64,000 nt of DNA from the NCBI RefSeq assembly GCF_012035195.1, contig NZ_JAAVJH010000013.1:29788-93787 (forward strand). Direction: 5' to 3'. Shown piece by piece: positions 1 through 8,221 of this stretch. The DNA is from Sphingomonas corticis (GTDB taxonomy: Bacteria > Pseudomonadota > Alphaproteobacteria > Sphingomonadales > Sphingomonadaceae). The notes under the pieces are model-generated. The model saw only the letters and a list, made by a program, of their open reading frames with translations. It was not told the origin of the DNA and searched no databases. Both the position numbers and the translations under genes were made by a program. The stretch's first letter is position 1; every line of letters starts with the position of its first letter.

Positions 1-1
1 C

Positions 2-517
2 GACCGCGCGCTGGTGGAGAGCGACGCAGCCCGGCCGCTGGGCGCGCATGGCCGGATCAAGTCGGAGATGGAGCGCGGCTGCCACGGCGTGCCGGGCGCG
101 CTGGTGGTGCGCACCGCGGCCCTCTACGCACCCGAGGCCGACCGCGGCTTCGCCGCCGCCGTGGTGGCGGCGCTGGCCGCGGGGCGCCCGGTTCGCACCA
201 CCGGCGACCACGTCGTCACGCCCACCTTCGTCCCCGCGCTGGTCGATCGCGCGCTGGACCTGCTGATCGACGGCGCGGAGGGCATCTGGCACGTGTGCGA
301 CGGCGAGCCGGTGACGCGCGCCGGCTTCGCGCGGCGGCTGGCGCAGGCGTGCGGGCACGATGCGGAGCGGATCGTGGCGGTGCCGGCGCACGAGCTCGGC
401 TGGCGCGCGCCCCGCCCGGCGAACGGCGCCCTGGCCAGTGAGAAGCTGGCGCTGCCGGGATCGCTGGACGAGGGGCTGGAGCGCTTCGCCCGCGCGCGGC
501 TCAGCCCGCTACGGTGA
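2..517 (+). CDS. RmlD-like sugar-nucleotide reductase, C-terminal part (5' end outside window)
   Basis: This open frame enters from the left edge, so the N-terminal nucleotide-binding half is missing. The visible 171 residues resemble the substrate-binding part of dTDP-4-dehydrorhamnose reductase-like extended SDR proteins. They include a VVTPTFVPALVDRAL stretch, the GIWHVCDGEPVTRAGFARRL segment and a closing RPANGALASEKL element, which corresponds to the RPxxSALDSEK region of RmlD. Such enzymes reduce 4-keto sugar nucleotides with NAD(P)H in the cytoplasm. The 3' end overlaps the convergent GH3 gene by 17 bp. The exact substrate cannot be read from this fragment. It could be a sugar-nucleotide-binding protein fused to another domain, as is common in sphingomonads next to beta-glucosidases. 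Confidence 0.7.
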   Translation, partial: DRALVESDAARPLGAHGRIKSEMERGCHGVPGALVVRTAALYAPEADRGFAAAVVAALAAGRPVRTTGDHVVTPTFVPALVDRALDLLIDGAEGIWHVCDGEPVTRAGFARRLAQACGHDAERIVAVPAHELGWRAPRPANGALASEKLALPGSLDEGLERFARARLSPLR

Positions 518-2711
518 AGGCGGTGGCCAGGCGCGAGCCGGGACCCGCATCGACGAACAGGTCGAAGTCGCCCGGCTCCACCCGCCACGCCCCGTCCGCC
601 GCGACCAGCGCCAGCTCGGCAAGCGGAATGGCGAGTGCCACCCGCCGGCGCTCGCCGGGGTCGAGCGTGACCCGGCGGAACGCCTTCATCTGACGGACCG
701 GCCGCGTCCGGCTGGCGACGCGGTCGTGGATGTCCGCGCGCACGAAGGCGGTGCCGCGCCGCTCGCCGGCGTTCGCCAGCGTGACGCCGATCGCCACCCA
801 CTCGCCGGTCACGGCGGCGTCGAGGTCGGAGAGCGCGAAGCGGGTGTAGCCAAGGCCCGCGCCGAACTCGTACAAGGCGCGGTCCGGCGCGTCGCGCCAG
901 TGGCTGCGTCCCGGCGCCATCGGATCGTCGTCGGGCGCGGGGCGGCCGGTCGCGCGGCGATCGTAGGACCAGGGCTGCTGCCCGGTCGCCAGGGGAAAGC
1001 TGACGGGCAGGCGCCCGGTCGGCTCGGCCACGCCGAACAGCACGTCGGCGACCGCGGGGCCGGTCTGCTCGCCGAGGAACCAGGTGGCGAGGATCGCGCG
1101 CGCGTCGCGTACCGCGCCCTCCAGCGCCAGCGCGCGACCGTGGCGCAGCAGCACGACCATCGGCGTACCGGTGGCCGCCACCGCCTCCGCCAGCGCCTGG
1201 TGCGCAGGGGGCACGGTAATGGCGACGCGGCTGTTGCCCTCGCCCGACATGTCGCCGCCCTCGCCGATCGCCAGCAGCACCACCTGCGCCGCGCGCGCCA
1301 CGGCGGCGGCGCGCGCGGGATCGCTGCCGTCGTCCACCGTCAGGTCGCGCGCCAGCGCGCCGATGCCGGTGGCGAGGTCGATGCCGTCCGCGGGATCGCC
1401 GGCGAAGGACCACGGGCCGTTCAGGTTCGCCCGATCGCGCGCGAACGGGCCGATCAGCGCGATCCGTTGCGTGCGCGTCAGCGGCAGCAGCCCGCCCTCG
1501 TTGCGCAGCAGGACGATGGCGCGGGTCGCGACCTCGCGCGCCACCGCGCGGATCGTGGGCGCGTGCGTGACGCGCCGTTCCACCGCGGCGTCCAGCGAGC
1601 GCCAGGGATCGTCAAAGAGCCCCAGCGCCTCCTTCAGCGCCAGCACGCGCCGCACCGCGGCGTCGACCGCGGCGACCGGCACGCGGCCGCTCGCCACCAG
1701 CGCGGGAAGATGGCGGCGATAGAGCCCGCTCTGCATCGACATGTCGACCCCGGCCAGCATCGCCAGCCGCGCCGCATCCGCCTCGTCCGCGGCGACGCCG
1801 TGCGCGACCAGCTCCCGGTCGGCATCGTAATCGGAGACGCAGACGCCGGAAAACCCCATCTCACCCCGCAGGACGTCGGTCAGCAGCCGGCGGTTGGCGG
1901 CGGCGGGGATGCCGCCGACGTCGGTGAAGGACGCCATCGTGGTCGCCGCGCCCGCCGCGAAGGCGGCGGCGAAGGGCGGCAGGTGCGTCTCGCGCAGTTC
2001 CGCGTCGCTGAGGTCGACCGCGGCATATTCCATGCCGCCGCGCACCGCGCCGTAGCCGGCGAAATGCTTGGGCGTGGCGGCGAGCGCGTCGGCGCGGCTG
2101 AGGTCGTCGCCCTGAAACCCGCGGACGCGCGCGGCGGCGAGCAGGCGGTTCAGATAGACGTCCTCCCCCGCGCCCTCCGCCACCCGGCCCCAGCGCTGGT
2201 CGCGCGCGACGTCGACCACCGGCGCGAAGGTCCAGTGCAGCCCGCCCGCGCTCGTCTCCCGCGCGACCGCCCGCGCGGCGCGGCGCGACAGGTCCGCGTC
2301 GAACGCCGCCGCCTCCGCCAGCGGGATCGGGAAGATCGTGCGGCAGCCGTGGATCACGTCCGCGGCGAAGACCAGCGGGATGGCCAGCCGGCTGCGCAGC
2401 GCCGCCTCCTGCGCCCGCCGCGCCCCGGCGACGCCGTAGCCGTTGAAGAGCATGCCGACCTGCCCGGCCGCGATCTCCGCCAGCATGGCGGCGGCGCCGC
2501 GCGGCTCCACCGACGGGTTGAACGCGGTGCCGACCGGCCGCACCTCGTCGTTGAAGCAGCTGAGCTGCCCCGCCTTCTCCTCGATCGTCATCCGCGCGAT
2601 CAGCGCGTCGATCCGGCGCGACGCGGCCATTGCGGGGCGCGCGGCCGCGCTCGCCAGCAGCAGGCCGATCGTTTCACGACGGTCCGGTCGGAAGGGCATT
2701 CGCGCCGTCAT
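501..2711 (-). CDS. Exported glycoside hydrolase family 3 beta-glucosidase (BglX-like)
   Basis: This 736-aa protein would hydrolyse terminal beta-linked glucose (or xylose) from oligosaccharides in the periplasm. The N-terminus carries RRETIGLLLASAAARPAMA, a twin-arginine-like signal. The GH3 barrel shows PKHF (K215, H216), and the nucleophile motif VSDYDAD places the catalytic aspartate at about D294. A second-domain glutamate in SGEGNSR (about E491) matches the BglX acid/base region. A fibronectin-III-like domain closes the protein. The ATG at 2711 has a GGAGGC ribosome site 6-8 nt upstream, so I keep it over the internal ATG. It is divergent from the TonB receptor at 2862 across 150 bp and overlaps the convergent partial gene at its 3' end. 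The family call is firm; the sugar is inferred. Confidence 0.92.
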   Translation of the reverse strand: MTARMPFRPDRRETIGLLLASAAARPAMAASRRIDALIARMTIEEKAGQLSCFNDEVRPVGTAFNPSVEPRGAAAMLAEIAAGQVGMLFNGYGVAGARRAQEAALRSRLAIPLVFAADVIHGCRTIFPIPLAEAAAFDADLSRRAARAVARETSAGGLHWTFAPVVDVARDQRWGRVAEGAGEDVYLNRLLAAARVRGFQGDDLSRADALAATPKHFAGYGAVRGGMEYAAVDLSDAELRETHLPPFAAAFAAGAATTMASFTDVGGIPAAANRRLLTDVLRGEMGFSGVCVSDYDADRELVAHGVAADEADAARLAMLAGVDMSMQSGLYRRHLPALVASGRVPVAAVDAAVRRVLALKEALGLFDDPWRSLDAAVERRVTHAPTIRAVAREVATRAIVLLRNEGGLLPLTRTQRIALIGPFARDRANLNGPWSFAGDPADGIDLATGIGALARDLTVDDGSDPARAAAVARAAQVVLLAIGEGGDMSGEGNSRVAITVPPAHQALAEAVAATGTPMVVLLRHGRALALEGAVRDARAILATWFLGEQTGPAVADVLFGVAEPTGRLPVSFPLATGQQPWSYDRRATGRPAPDDDPMAPGRSHWRDAPDRALYEFGAGLGYTRFALSDLDAAVTGEWVAIGVTLANAGERRGTAFVRADIHDRVASRTRPVRQMKAFRRVTLDPGERRRVALAIPLAELALVAADGAWRVEPGDFDLFVDAGPGSRLATAFTVAG

Positions 2712-2861
2712 CGTTACGCCTCCGCAAAGAAGAGTGGCCCGCAGGCCACAGTTGATGCAAATCTATTTCATGGCGATTTCAAGCCATAGGCGGCCGTCAC
2801 GCACAGGACTATGGCGCACACTGCTACGAACGTCCGACCGCGTTCGATGTTGGAGGGGATG

Positions 2862-5462
2862 ATGAAGTTTTCGTGCCATCGCGCGCTGCGCGCGGCCATG
2901 CTGGCCGGCGTTTCGGCGCTGCCGCTTCCGGTGCTGGCGCAGACCGCGCCCGCCACGCCGCCCGTCAACGCGGACGCGCCCCAGGGGCAGCAGCCCGCCG
3001 GTGAGGGGAACGAGGATCTGTCCGACATCGTCGTGACGGGCACCACGTCGCGCGACCGTCCGCTCATCACCGCCTCGGCCGACATCACCTACGCCAACCG
3101 CGACGACATCGACCGCCGCGCGCCGCGCTCCACCGCCGACATGCTGGAGCTGGTGCCCGGCATCTTCGTCGAGGGCACCGCGGGCCAGGTGTCGAACAAC
3201 TATTCGGTCCGCGGCCTCCAGGGCGGCGGGCAGCGGTTCGTGCAGCTGGAGGAGGACGGCCTGCCGATCCTGTACAGCGGCGGCGGCGCCGACTTCTTCT
3301 TCGACCAGGACCTGACGATCGAGCGGCTGGAAGCGGTGAAGGGCGGCTCGTCGGGCGTGCTGACCGTGAACGGCGCGGGCGCGACGATCAACTTCATCTC
3401 CAAGCGGCCCAACTTCGAGCGGGCGGAGGGCGCCGCGCGCGTCACCGCGTTCGACTATGGCCTCAAGCGCGGCGACTTCTACTATTCCGCGCCGATCACC
3501 GAGAACCTGGCGTTCAACGTCGGCGGCTACATCCAGTCCAGCCCGGGCGTGCGAGACAATCCGTTCGACTATGCCGGCTGGCGGGTGAAGGGGATGCTGG
3601 AATACCGCTTCGACGACGGCGGCTTCGTGCGCCTGTCGGCGAAGGGCGGCGACGTGGAGAACGCCTTCTACGCGACCCAGCCCTACCGCTACGAGAACGG
3701 CGAGCCGTCCGGCATCCCCGGCCTCGACACGCAGTTCGGCAACATCGGCGGCGACGCCTTCGCGAACATCGCGGTGCCGGTGTCGACCTTCGCGCACGAG
3801 AGCGGCTTCCGCTCGTTCCGCGGGCGCGACGGGATCAAGGCGAAGACCGCGCAGGTGCGGCTCGACATCGAGAAGCCGGTCAGCGATTCGATCGACCTGT
3901 TCGCGCGCGGCCGGTACCTGAAGTATTCCTACGACTTCAACGGCATCTTCGCCGGATCGGGCACCGGCAACGCGGGGCTGACCAGCGCAGTCAACTATCT
4001 GACGCCCGGTGCCGCCTCGCCGATCAACGACCTGCTCGGCCGCGGGGTGGTGGCGTTCCCGGGCGCGACGCGCTTCGGCATCAAGAACCTGCGCACCGGC
4101 GTGGTGCTCGGCTCGAACCAGACCGCCGCGCTGAACGCGCTGAACGGCAACGGCTTCCTCCAGCGCACGACGCTGAACCACGACTTCATCGACGGCAAGG
4201 ACCTGGGCCTGAACGTCGGCGGTCGCTGGGAATATGAGGGCGAGAGCTTCAAGAACTCGCTCACCGCGGGCGTCATGTACTACAACGTCCGGCGCAAGCA
4301 GGACCAGTCGGCCACCGCCAGCGTCGTCAACGACGTTCGCTCGAACAGCGACATCTACGACATCGTCGCGCTGGACGCGGCGAACAACGTGGTCGGCACG
4401 CTGAGCGACAACGGCCTCGTCTCCTACGGCGACTGGGGCGCGGGCATCCGCGAGCGCAAGGATTCGACCGTTTCGCTGTACGTCAACGACGAGCTGGCGC
4501 TGGGCGACCTGCGCATCGACGGCGGCGTGCGCTGGGAGAGCGACCGGGCGACCGCGCTGGACGGCAACAACGCCAGCGCGGTGAACACCGCGGCCCGCAT
4601 CGTCGAGATCCGCCCCGGCGTGTTCGAGCAGCTGGTGCCGCAGGGCACGGTGGGCGTGCTGCCGACCGTGGGCAGCACCTTCGACGGCACCTTCGCCACC
4701 CGCCGCGCGACGCAGCAGAAGGCGGCGTGGACGATCGGCGCCAACTACCTGCTGACGCCCGACTTCGCCGTGTACGCGCGCTACGCCAACGGCTTCCAGA
4801 CGAACAACGTCGATCCGATCACCACGATCAAGCTGTACGAGGCGGGCGTCCGCTACCAGTACGGGCGGCTGTTCTCCGGCTCGGCGACGGTGTTCCGCAC
4901 CGACTTCGACGACCAGAACTACAATTTCGCCGACCCGCTCAACCCGTCGCAGCAGACCAACCTGAACGCCGACCTGCGCACCTATGGCGTGGAGCTGGAC
5001 TTCGTCGTGCGGCCGATCGACTGGTTCGCGCTCGACTTCCAGGGCGTGTTCCAGCGGCCCAAGCTGCTGAACCTGCAGCTGAACGGCGTCGATCAGGGGT
5101 CGGGCTTCGAAGGCAACCGGCCCGAGCGCACGCCCGCGACGCTGTTCACCGTCACGCCGACGATCACGCTGCCCGACGGCTGGGGCGAGGTGTTCGGCCG
5201 CTACAAGTACGTCGGCAAGATCTTCGCCGACAACGGCAACGGCGTGTCGCTGCCCAGCTACGGCGTCACCTCGGTCGGCCTGGCGCTGAACCTGAACGAG
5301 AACGTCCAGCTGACGCTGAACGCGGAGAACATCTTCGACGTCGTCGGCCTGACGGAGGGCAATCCGCGGCAGGGACAGACGCAGGCGATCACCGACGGCT
5401 TCTTCTACGCCCGCGGCATCGTCGGTCCGACCTACGGCGGAACGCTGACCTTCAAGTTCTGA
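2862..5462 (+). CDS. TonB-dependent outer-membrane receptor
   Basis: This receptor of about 866 aa would import a ligand across the outer membrane using TonB-ExbBD energy. After a signal peptide ending in VLAQ, a short TonB-box-like stretch (DIVVTG) is followed by the plug domain. The plug contains YSVRGLQGGG and IERLEAVKGGSSGVL. A 22-strand-type barrel follows and ends in the aromatic residue of TLTFKF. Three start codons lie close together (2847, 2859, 2862). The GGAGGGG at 2852-2858 sits best for 2862, which gives MKFSCHR. It is divergent from the GH3 beta-glucosidase and upstream of an exported glycosidase, which suggests a carbohydrate ligand. No ligand can be read from the sequence itself. 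Confidence 0.93.
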   Translation: MKFSCHRALRAAMLAGVSALPLPVLAQTAPATPPVNADAPQGQQPAGEGNEDLSDIVVTGTTSRDRPLITASADITYANRDDIDRRAPRSTADMLELVPGIFVEGTAGQVSNNYSVRGLQGGGQRFVQLEEDGLPILYSGGGADFFFDQDLTIERLEAVKGGSSGVLTVNGAGATINFISKRPNFERAEGAARVTAFDYGLKRGDFYYSAPITENLAFNVGGYIQSSPGVRDNPFDYAGWRVKGMLEYRFDDGGFVRLSAKGGDVENAFYATQPYRYENGEPSGIPGLDTQFGNIGGDAFANIAVPVSTFAHESGFRSFRGRDGIKAKTAQVRLDIEKPVSDSIDLFARGRYLKYSYDFNGIFAGSGTGNAGLTSAVNYLTPGAASPINDLLGRGVVAFPGATRFGIKNLRTGVVLGSNQTAALNALNGNGFLQRTTLNHDFIDGKDLGLNVGGRWEYEGESFKNSLTAGVMYYNVRRKQDQSATASVVNDVRSNSDIYDIVALDAANNVVGTLSDNGLVSYGDWGAGIRERKDSTVSLYVNDELALGDLRIDGGVRWESDRATALDGNNASAVNTAARIVEIRPGVFEQLVPQGTVGVLPTVGSTFDGTFATRRATQQKAAWTIGANYLLTPDFAVYARYANGFQTNNVDPITTIKLYEAGVRYQYGRLFSGSATVFRTDFDDQNYNFADPLNPSQQTNLNADLRTYGVELDFVVRPIDWFALDFQGVFQRPKLLNLQLNGVDQGSGFEGNRPERTPATLFTVTPTITLPDGWGEVFGRYKYVGKIFADNGNGVSLPSYGVTSVGLALNLNENVQLTLNAENIFDVVGLTEGNPRQGQTQAITDGFFYARGIVGPTYGGTLTFKF

Positions 5463-5486
5463 CGCACCTTGCGTGGATCATAACGG

Positions 5487-5524
5487 GGGTGTCGCGGCTT
5501 CACGGCTGCGGCACCCTTTTCTTT
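5487..5524 (+). terminator. Rho-independent terminator after the TonB receptor
   Basis: A hairpin with arms at 5487-5498 and 5505-5516 (GGGTGTCGCGGC against GGCTGCGGCACCC, two G-T wobbles) is followed by TTTTCTTT. It lies between the receptor stop and the glycosidase start, so it should end or attenuate readthrough into the downstream gene. Confidence 0.75.
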
Positions 5525-5538
5525 CAGTGAGGACATCG

Positions 5539-7614
5539 ATGCGCCGCTTCGCCCGAGCCCTGCTCGCCACCGCCATGATCGCCGCGCCGGCGCTGGCCGC
5601 GCCCGACCTGTCCTATCGCCTGACGGAGGGGCAGAACGTCAACGCGCTGGTGCGCGAGGGCGACGTGGCGGCGCACCTGCTGCTGCGCAACGGCACCGAC
5701 CCGCGCATCCTGGTCGCCTTTCCCGCGGGCAACAGCGGCGTGGCCGTCTGGTTCGCGTCCCTCGCCACGCCCGCGACCTGGCGGCTGGAGGGCGCGCCCC
5801 GCCCCGCCGCGGTGCTCGCGCCCGACGCCGCCCGGCTGAACGGGATCGAGGCGACCGCCACCATCGCCGCGCCGCGGCTGGCGGTGCGGCAGGCGGTACT
5901 CTCCAGCGTGCGCTACCTGCGCGACTATCAGTCGGTCAGCCGTTTCCCGAAGGAGGTGGCGACCGATCCGGTGATCGCCGGCGACACGATCACCTGGCAC
6001 CGCCGGCGGCTGGACGGCGCGCCGGGCTACCTGCTGCGGCTCCGGGTCCTGGAAGGGCGGATCGACCGCGGCGCGATCGTCGCCGCGCCGGGCGGACGCA
6101 TCCGCCTCGCCATCACCGCCGCGACGGGGGAGGCGCCGCTCCACGGCCTCACCGAGCGCGAGCTGCTGAACGCGCGCGCCGCGGCCGATCCCGCCGCGCG
6201 CCAGGCGCTCGGCTTCCTCAGCTATCGCGAGAAGTTCCTCGCCGGATCGTGGCGGTTCGACACCTATTTCGGGCGTGACACGCTGATGTCCGTCCGCCTG
6301 CTGATGCCGGTGCTGCGCCCCGCCGCGGTGGAGGCGGGGCTCGCCTCCGTCCTGGCGCGGCTCGACGGCGACGGCGAGGTCGCGCACGAGGAGGGGATCG
6401 GCGAGTTCGCCGTGCTCGACAACCGGCAGAACGGCAGAAGCGGCGACGGCGCGACGCTGGACTATGGCATGGTCGACGACGATTACATGCTGGCCCCGGT
6501 CGCCGCCGCCTATCTGCTCGACCACGCAGAGGCGGCGGGCGCGCGCCGCTTTCTCGACCGGGCCATGGCCAGCGAGGCGCGGCCGGGCACGCGCGAGACC
6601 GCGGGCGCGGCGCTGGTGCGCAACCTGCGCTTCGTCGTGGCATCGGCCCGCGCCTTCGCCGCGGCACCGCGCGCGGCCAATCTGATCGCGCTGCACGACG
6701 GCCGCCTGACCGGCCAGTGGCGCGACAGCGAGGAAGGGCTGGGTCGCGGCAAATACGCCTATGACGTCAACGCGGTGCTGGTGCCCGCCGCGCTGGACGC
6801 GGGCGCGCGGCTGCTCGCCGCGGGGCTGCTCGACCCCTATCTTGGCGCACAGGACCGTGCCGCGCTGGGCGAGGCGGCGCGGATGGCGGCGACCTGGCGC
6901 GAGCACGCGCCCGACCTGTTCCGCGTCAGCACGCCCGCCGCGGAGGCCGCGCCCGCGATCCGGCGCTACGCCCAGACGCTGGGCGTGCCCGCGGCGCCCG
7001 CGCTGGCGGCGCTGGGACGCGAGCCGCTGACCTACCACGCCATCGCGCTCGATCCGCGCGGGCGACCGGTGCCCATCGTCAATTCGGACGAGGGCTTCGC
7101 GCTGCTCTTCGCCGATCCCGCGCCCGCCGCGCTGGAAACCTACGTGCGCGCGCTCGTCCGCCCCTTCCCGGCCGGGCTGATGACCGACATCGGGCTGCTG
7201 GTCGCCAATCCCGCGCTGGCCGACCGGACGGTGCAGGCACGCTTCACGCCCGCGGCCTATCACGGCGCGGTGGTATGGTCGTGGCAGCAGGCGCTGTTCG
7301 CCGCGGGGCTGGAGCGGCAACTGGCGCGCGCCGACCTTCCGGCCTCCACCCGCGCCGTGCTGACCGACGCGCAGGCCAAGCTGTGGCGGGCCATCCGTGC
7401 CACGCGCGCGACGCAAAGCTCGGAACTGTGGTCCTGGGCGTTTCGCGACGGGCGCTACGTGGTCGTGCCGTTCGGCGCGGGCAAGCAGGACGTGGACGAA
7501 TCGAACGCGGCGCAGCTGTGGAGCACGGTCTACCTGGCGGTGCAGCCGCCGCGCGCTACGTCGCCGACAGGAACGCCGTCACGGTCAGCCGCCCCGCGGC
7601 GGGGTCGGCGCTGA
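5539..7614 (+). CDS. Exported six-hairpin glycosidase-like protein
   Basis: This 691-aa protein begins with a clear signal peptide (MRRFARALLATAMIAAPALA), so it acts in the periplasm or outside. The body resembles (alpha/alpha)6 six-hairpin glycosidases of the amylo-alpha-1,6-glucosidase/GH15/GH63 type. It shows RFDTYFGRDTLMSVRLLMPV in the middle, acidic stretches such as EEGIGEF and DYGMVDDDY, and a late SELWSWAFRDGRY segment. I chose the ATG at 5539 rather than the upstream frame start because the signal peptide begins there and GAGGAC precedes it. It follows the TonB receptor after a terminator hairpin. Its last ~19 codons run into the 3' end of the convergent DUF6445 gene (59-bp overlap). 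The fold is likely; the bond cleaved is not determined. Confidence 0.7.
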   Translation: MRRFARALLATAMIAAPALAAPDLSYRLTEGQNVNALVREGDVAAHLLLRNGTDPRILVAFPAGNSGVAVWFASLATPATWRLEGAPRPAAVLAPDAARLNGIEATATIAAPRLAVRQAVLSSVRYLRDYQSVSRFPKEVATDPVIAGDTITWHRRRLDGAPGYLLRLRVLEGRIDRGAIVAAPGGRIRLAITAATGEAPLHGLTERELLNARAAADPAARQALGFLSYREKFLAGSWRFDTYFGRDTLMSVRLLMPVLRPAAVEAGLASVLARLDGDGEVAHEEGIGEFAVLDNRQNGRSGDGATLDYGMVDDDYMLAPVAAAYLLDHAEAAGARRFLDRAMASEARPGTRETAGAALVRNLRFVVASARAFAAAPRAANLIALHDGRLTGQWRDSEEGLGRGKYAYDVNAVLVPAALDAGARLLAAGLLDPYLGAQDRAALGEAARMAATWREHAPDLFRVSTPAAEAAPAIRRYAQTLGVPAAPALAALGREPLTYHAIALDPRGRPVPIVNSDEGFALLFADPAPAALETYVRALVRPFPAGLMTDIGLLVANPALADRTVQARFTPAAYHGAVVWSWQQALFAAGLERQLARADLPASTRAVLTDAQAKLWRAIRATRATQSSELWSWAFRDGRYVVVPFGAGKQDVDESNAAQLWSTVYLAVQPPRATSPTGTPSRSAAPRRGRR

Positions 7615-8221
7615 GCGTGTCGGGCCGCGCGATCGCGCCGGAATGGAGCATCGCGCTGCGATAGATGACGGCGCGGTTGAAGCGCGCCTCGACGTGGGCG
7701 GTCCGCTCGAACAGCAGCGTATCGTCGTGGACGTAGCCCATCGGTGGCGCGGCGGCGACCTCGCGCGCCAGCACGGCGTGGTAGCCGGGCGCGCGCGCCG
7801 CGTCGATCGTCTCGAACCCGGTCGCGCGGTGGCGGAAGAAGGCCGTGCCGTCTCCGCCGCCGGGCGAGAGATAGTGGACCAGCGCGATCCGTCCCGGCTC
7901 CACCGCGTCGACGTGGGGCAGCCGCTGCGCCGGGGTCAGCCGGTCGGGCGGCGTCGTCACCAGCGAGAAGCTGGCGTCCAGCACGTCCAGTCCGCCGGTG
8001 ACGCCCAGCACCTCGCGCATCACCAGCGCGATCACGGCGCGCACCCGCGACAGGTAATCGCCCGGCAACGCGGCGCGCAGCCCGGGATAGTGGCGCCGCG
8101 CCGGCTGCCAATCGGCGGCGACGGCAGTGGTGCGGAGCGCGGCGGGATCGGGATGGAAGCCGTCGACGATCGCCACCGGCTGCGCCTCCGCGCCCACCCG
8201 GCGGGCGGTGATCCCGGTCAC
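7556..8221 (-). CDS. DUF6445 protein, predicted Fe(II)/2-oxoglutarate oxygenase fold
   Basis: This 221-aa protein belongs to the DUF6445 type often found beside tryptophan-halogenase-like genes in sphingomonads and caulobacters. No function is established for the family. The sequence shows a pattern typical of Fe(II)/2-oxoglutarate dioxygenases: LPHVDAVEPG gives H103-x-D105, MLHSG gives H193, and GRLTVTAFL gives R212 for the co-substrate carboxylate. The GGDGTAFFRHR segment also resembles prolyl-hydroxylase-like proteins. Translation starts with GTG at 8221, overlapping the halogenase stop by 4 nt (GTGA), so the two are coupled and were probably selected to act together. The oxygenase role is my inference from the residue pattern. 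There is no signal peptide, so it should be cytoplasmic. Confidence 0.8.
   Translation of the reverse strand: MTGITARRVGAEAQPVAIVDGFHPDPAALRTTAVAADWQPARRHYPGLRAALPGDYLSRVRAVIALVMREVLGVTGGLDVLDASFSLVTTPPDRLTPAQRLPHVDAVEPGRIALVHYLSPGGGDGTAFFRHRATGFETIDAARAPGYHAVLAREVAAAPPMGYVHDDTLLFERTAHVEARFNRAVIYRSAMLHSGAIARPDTLSADPAAGRLTVTAFLSAT

Noticed and set aside
360..2789. Plus-strand open frame of 809 codons opposite the GH3 gene
   Set aside because: It is a shadow frame; the GH3 catalytic motifs lie on the minus strand.
2712..2861. LacI operator in front of the first TonB receptor
   Set aside because: CGAACGTCCG near 2830 resembles half of the GAACGTTC core but is not palindromic, so there is not enough support.
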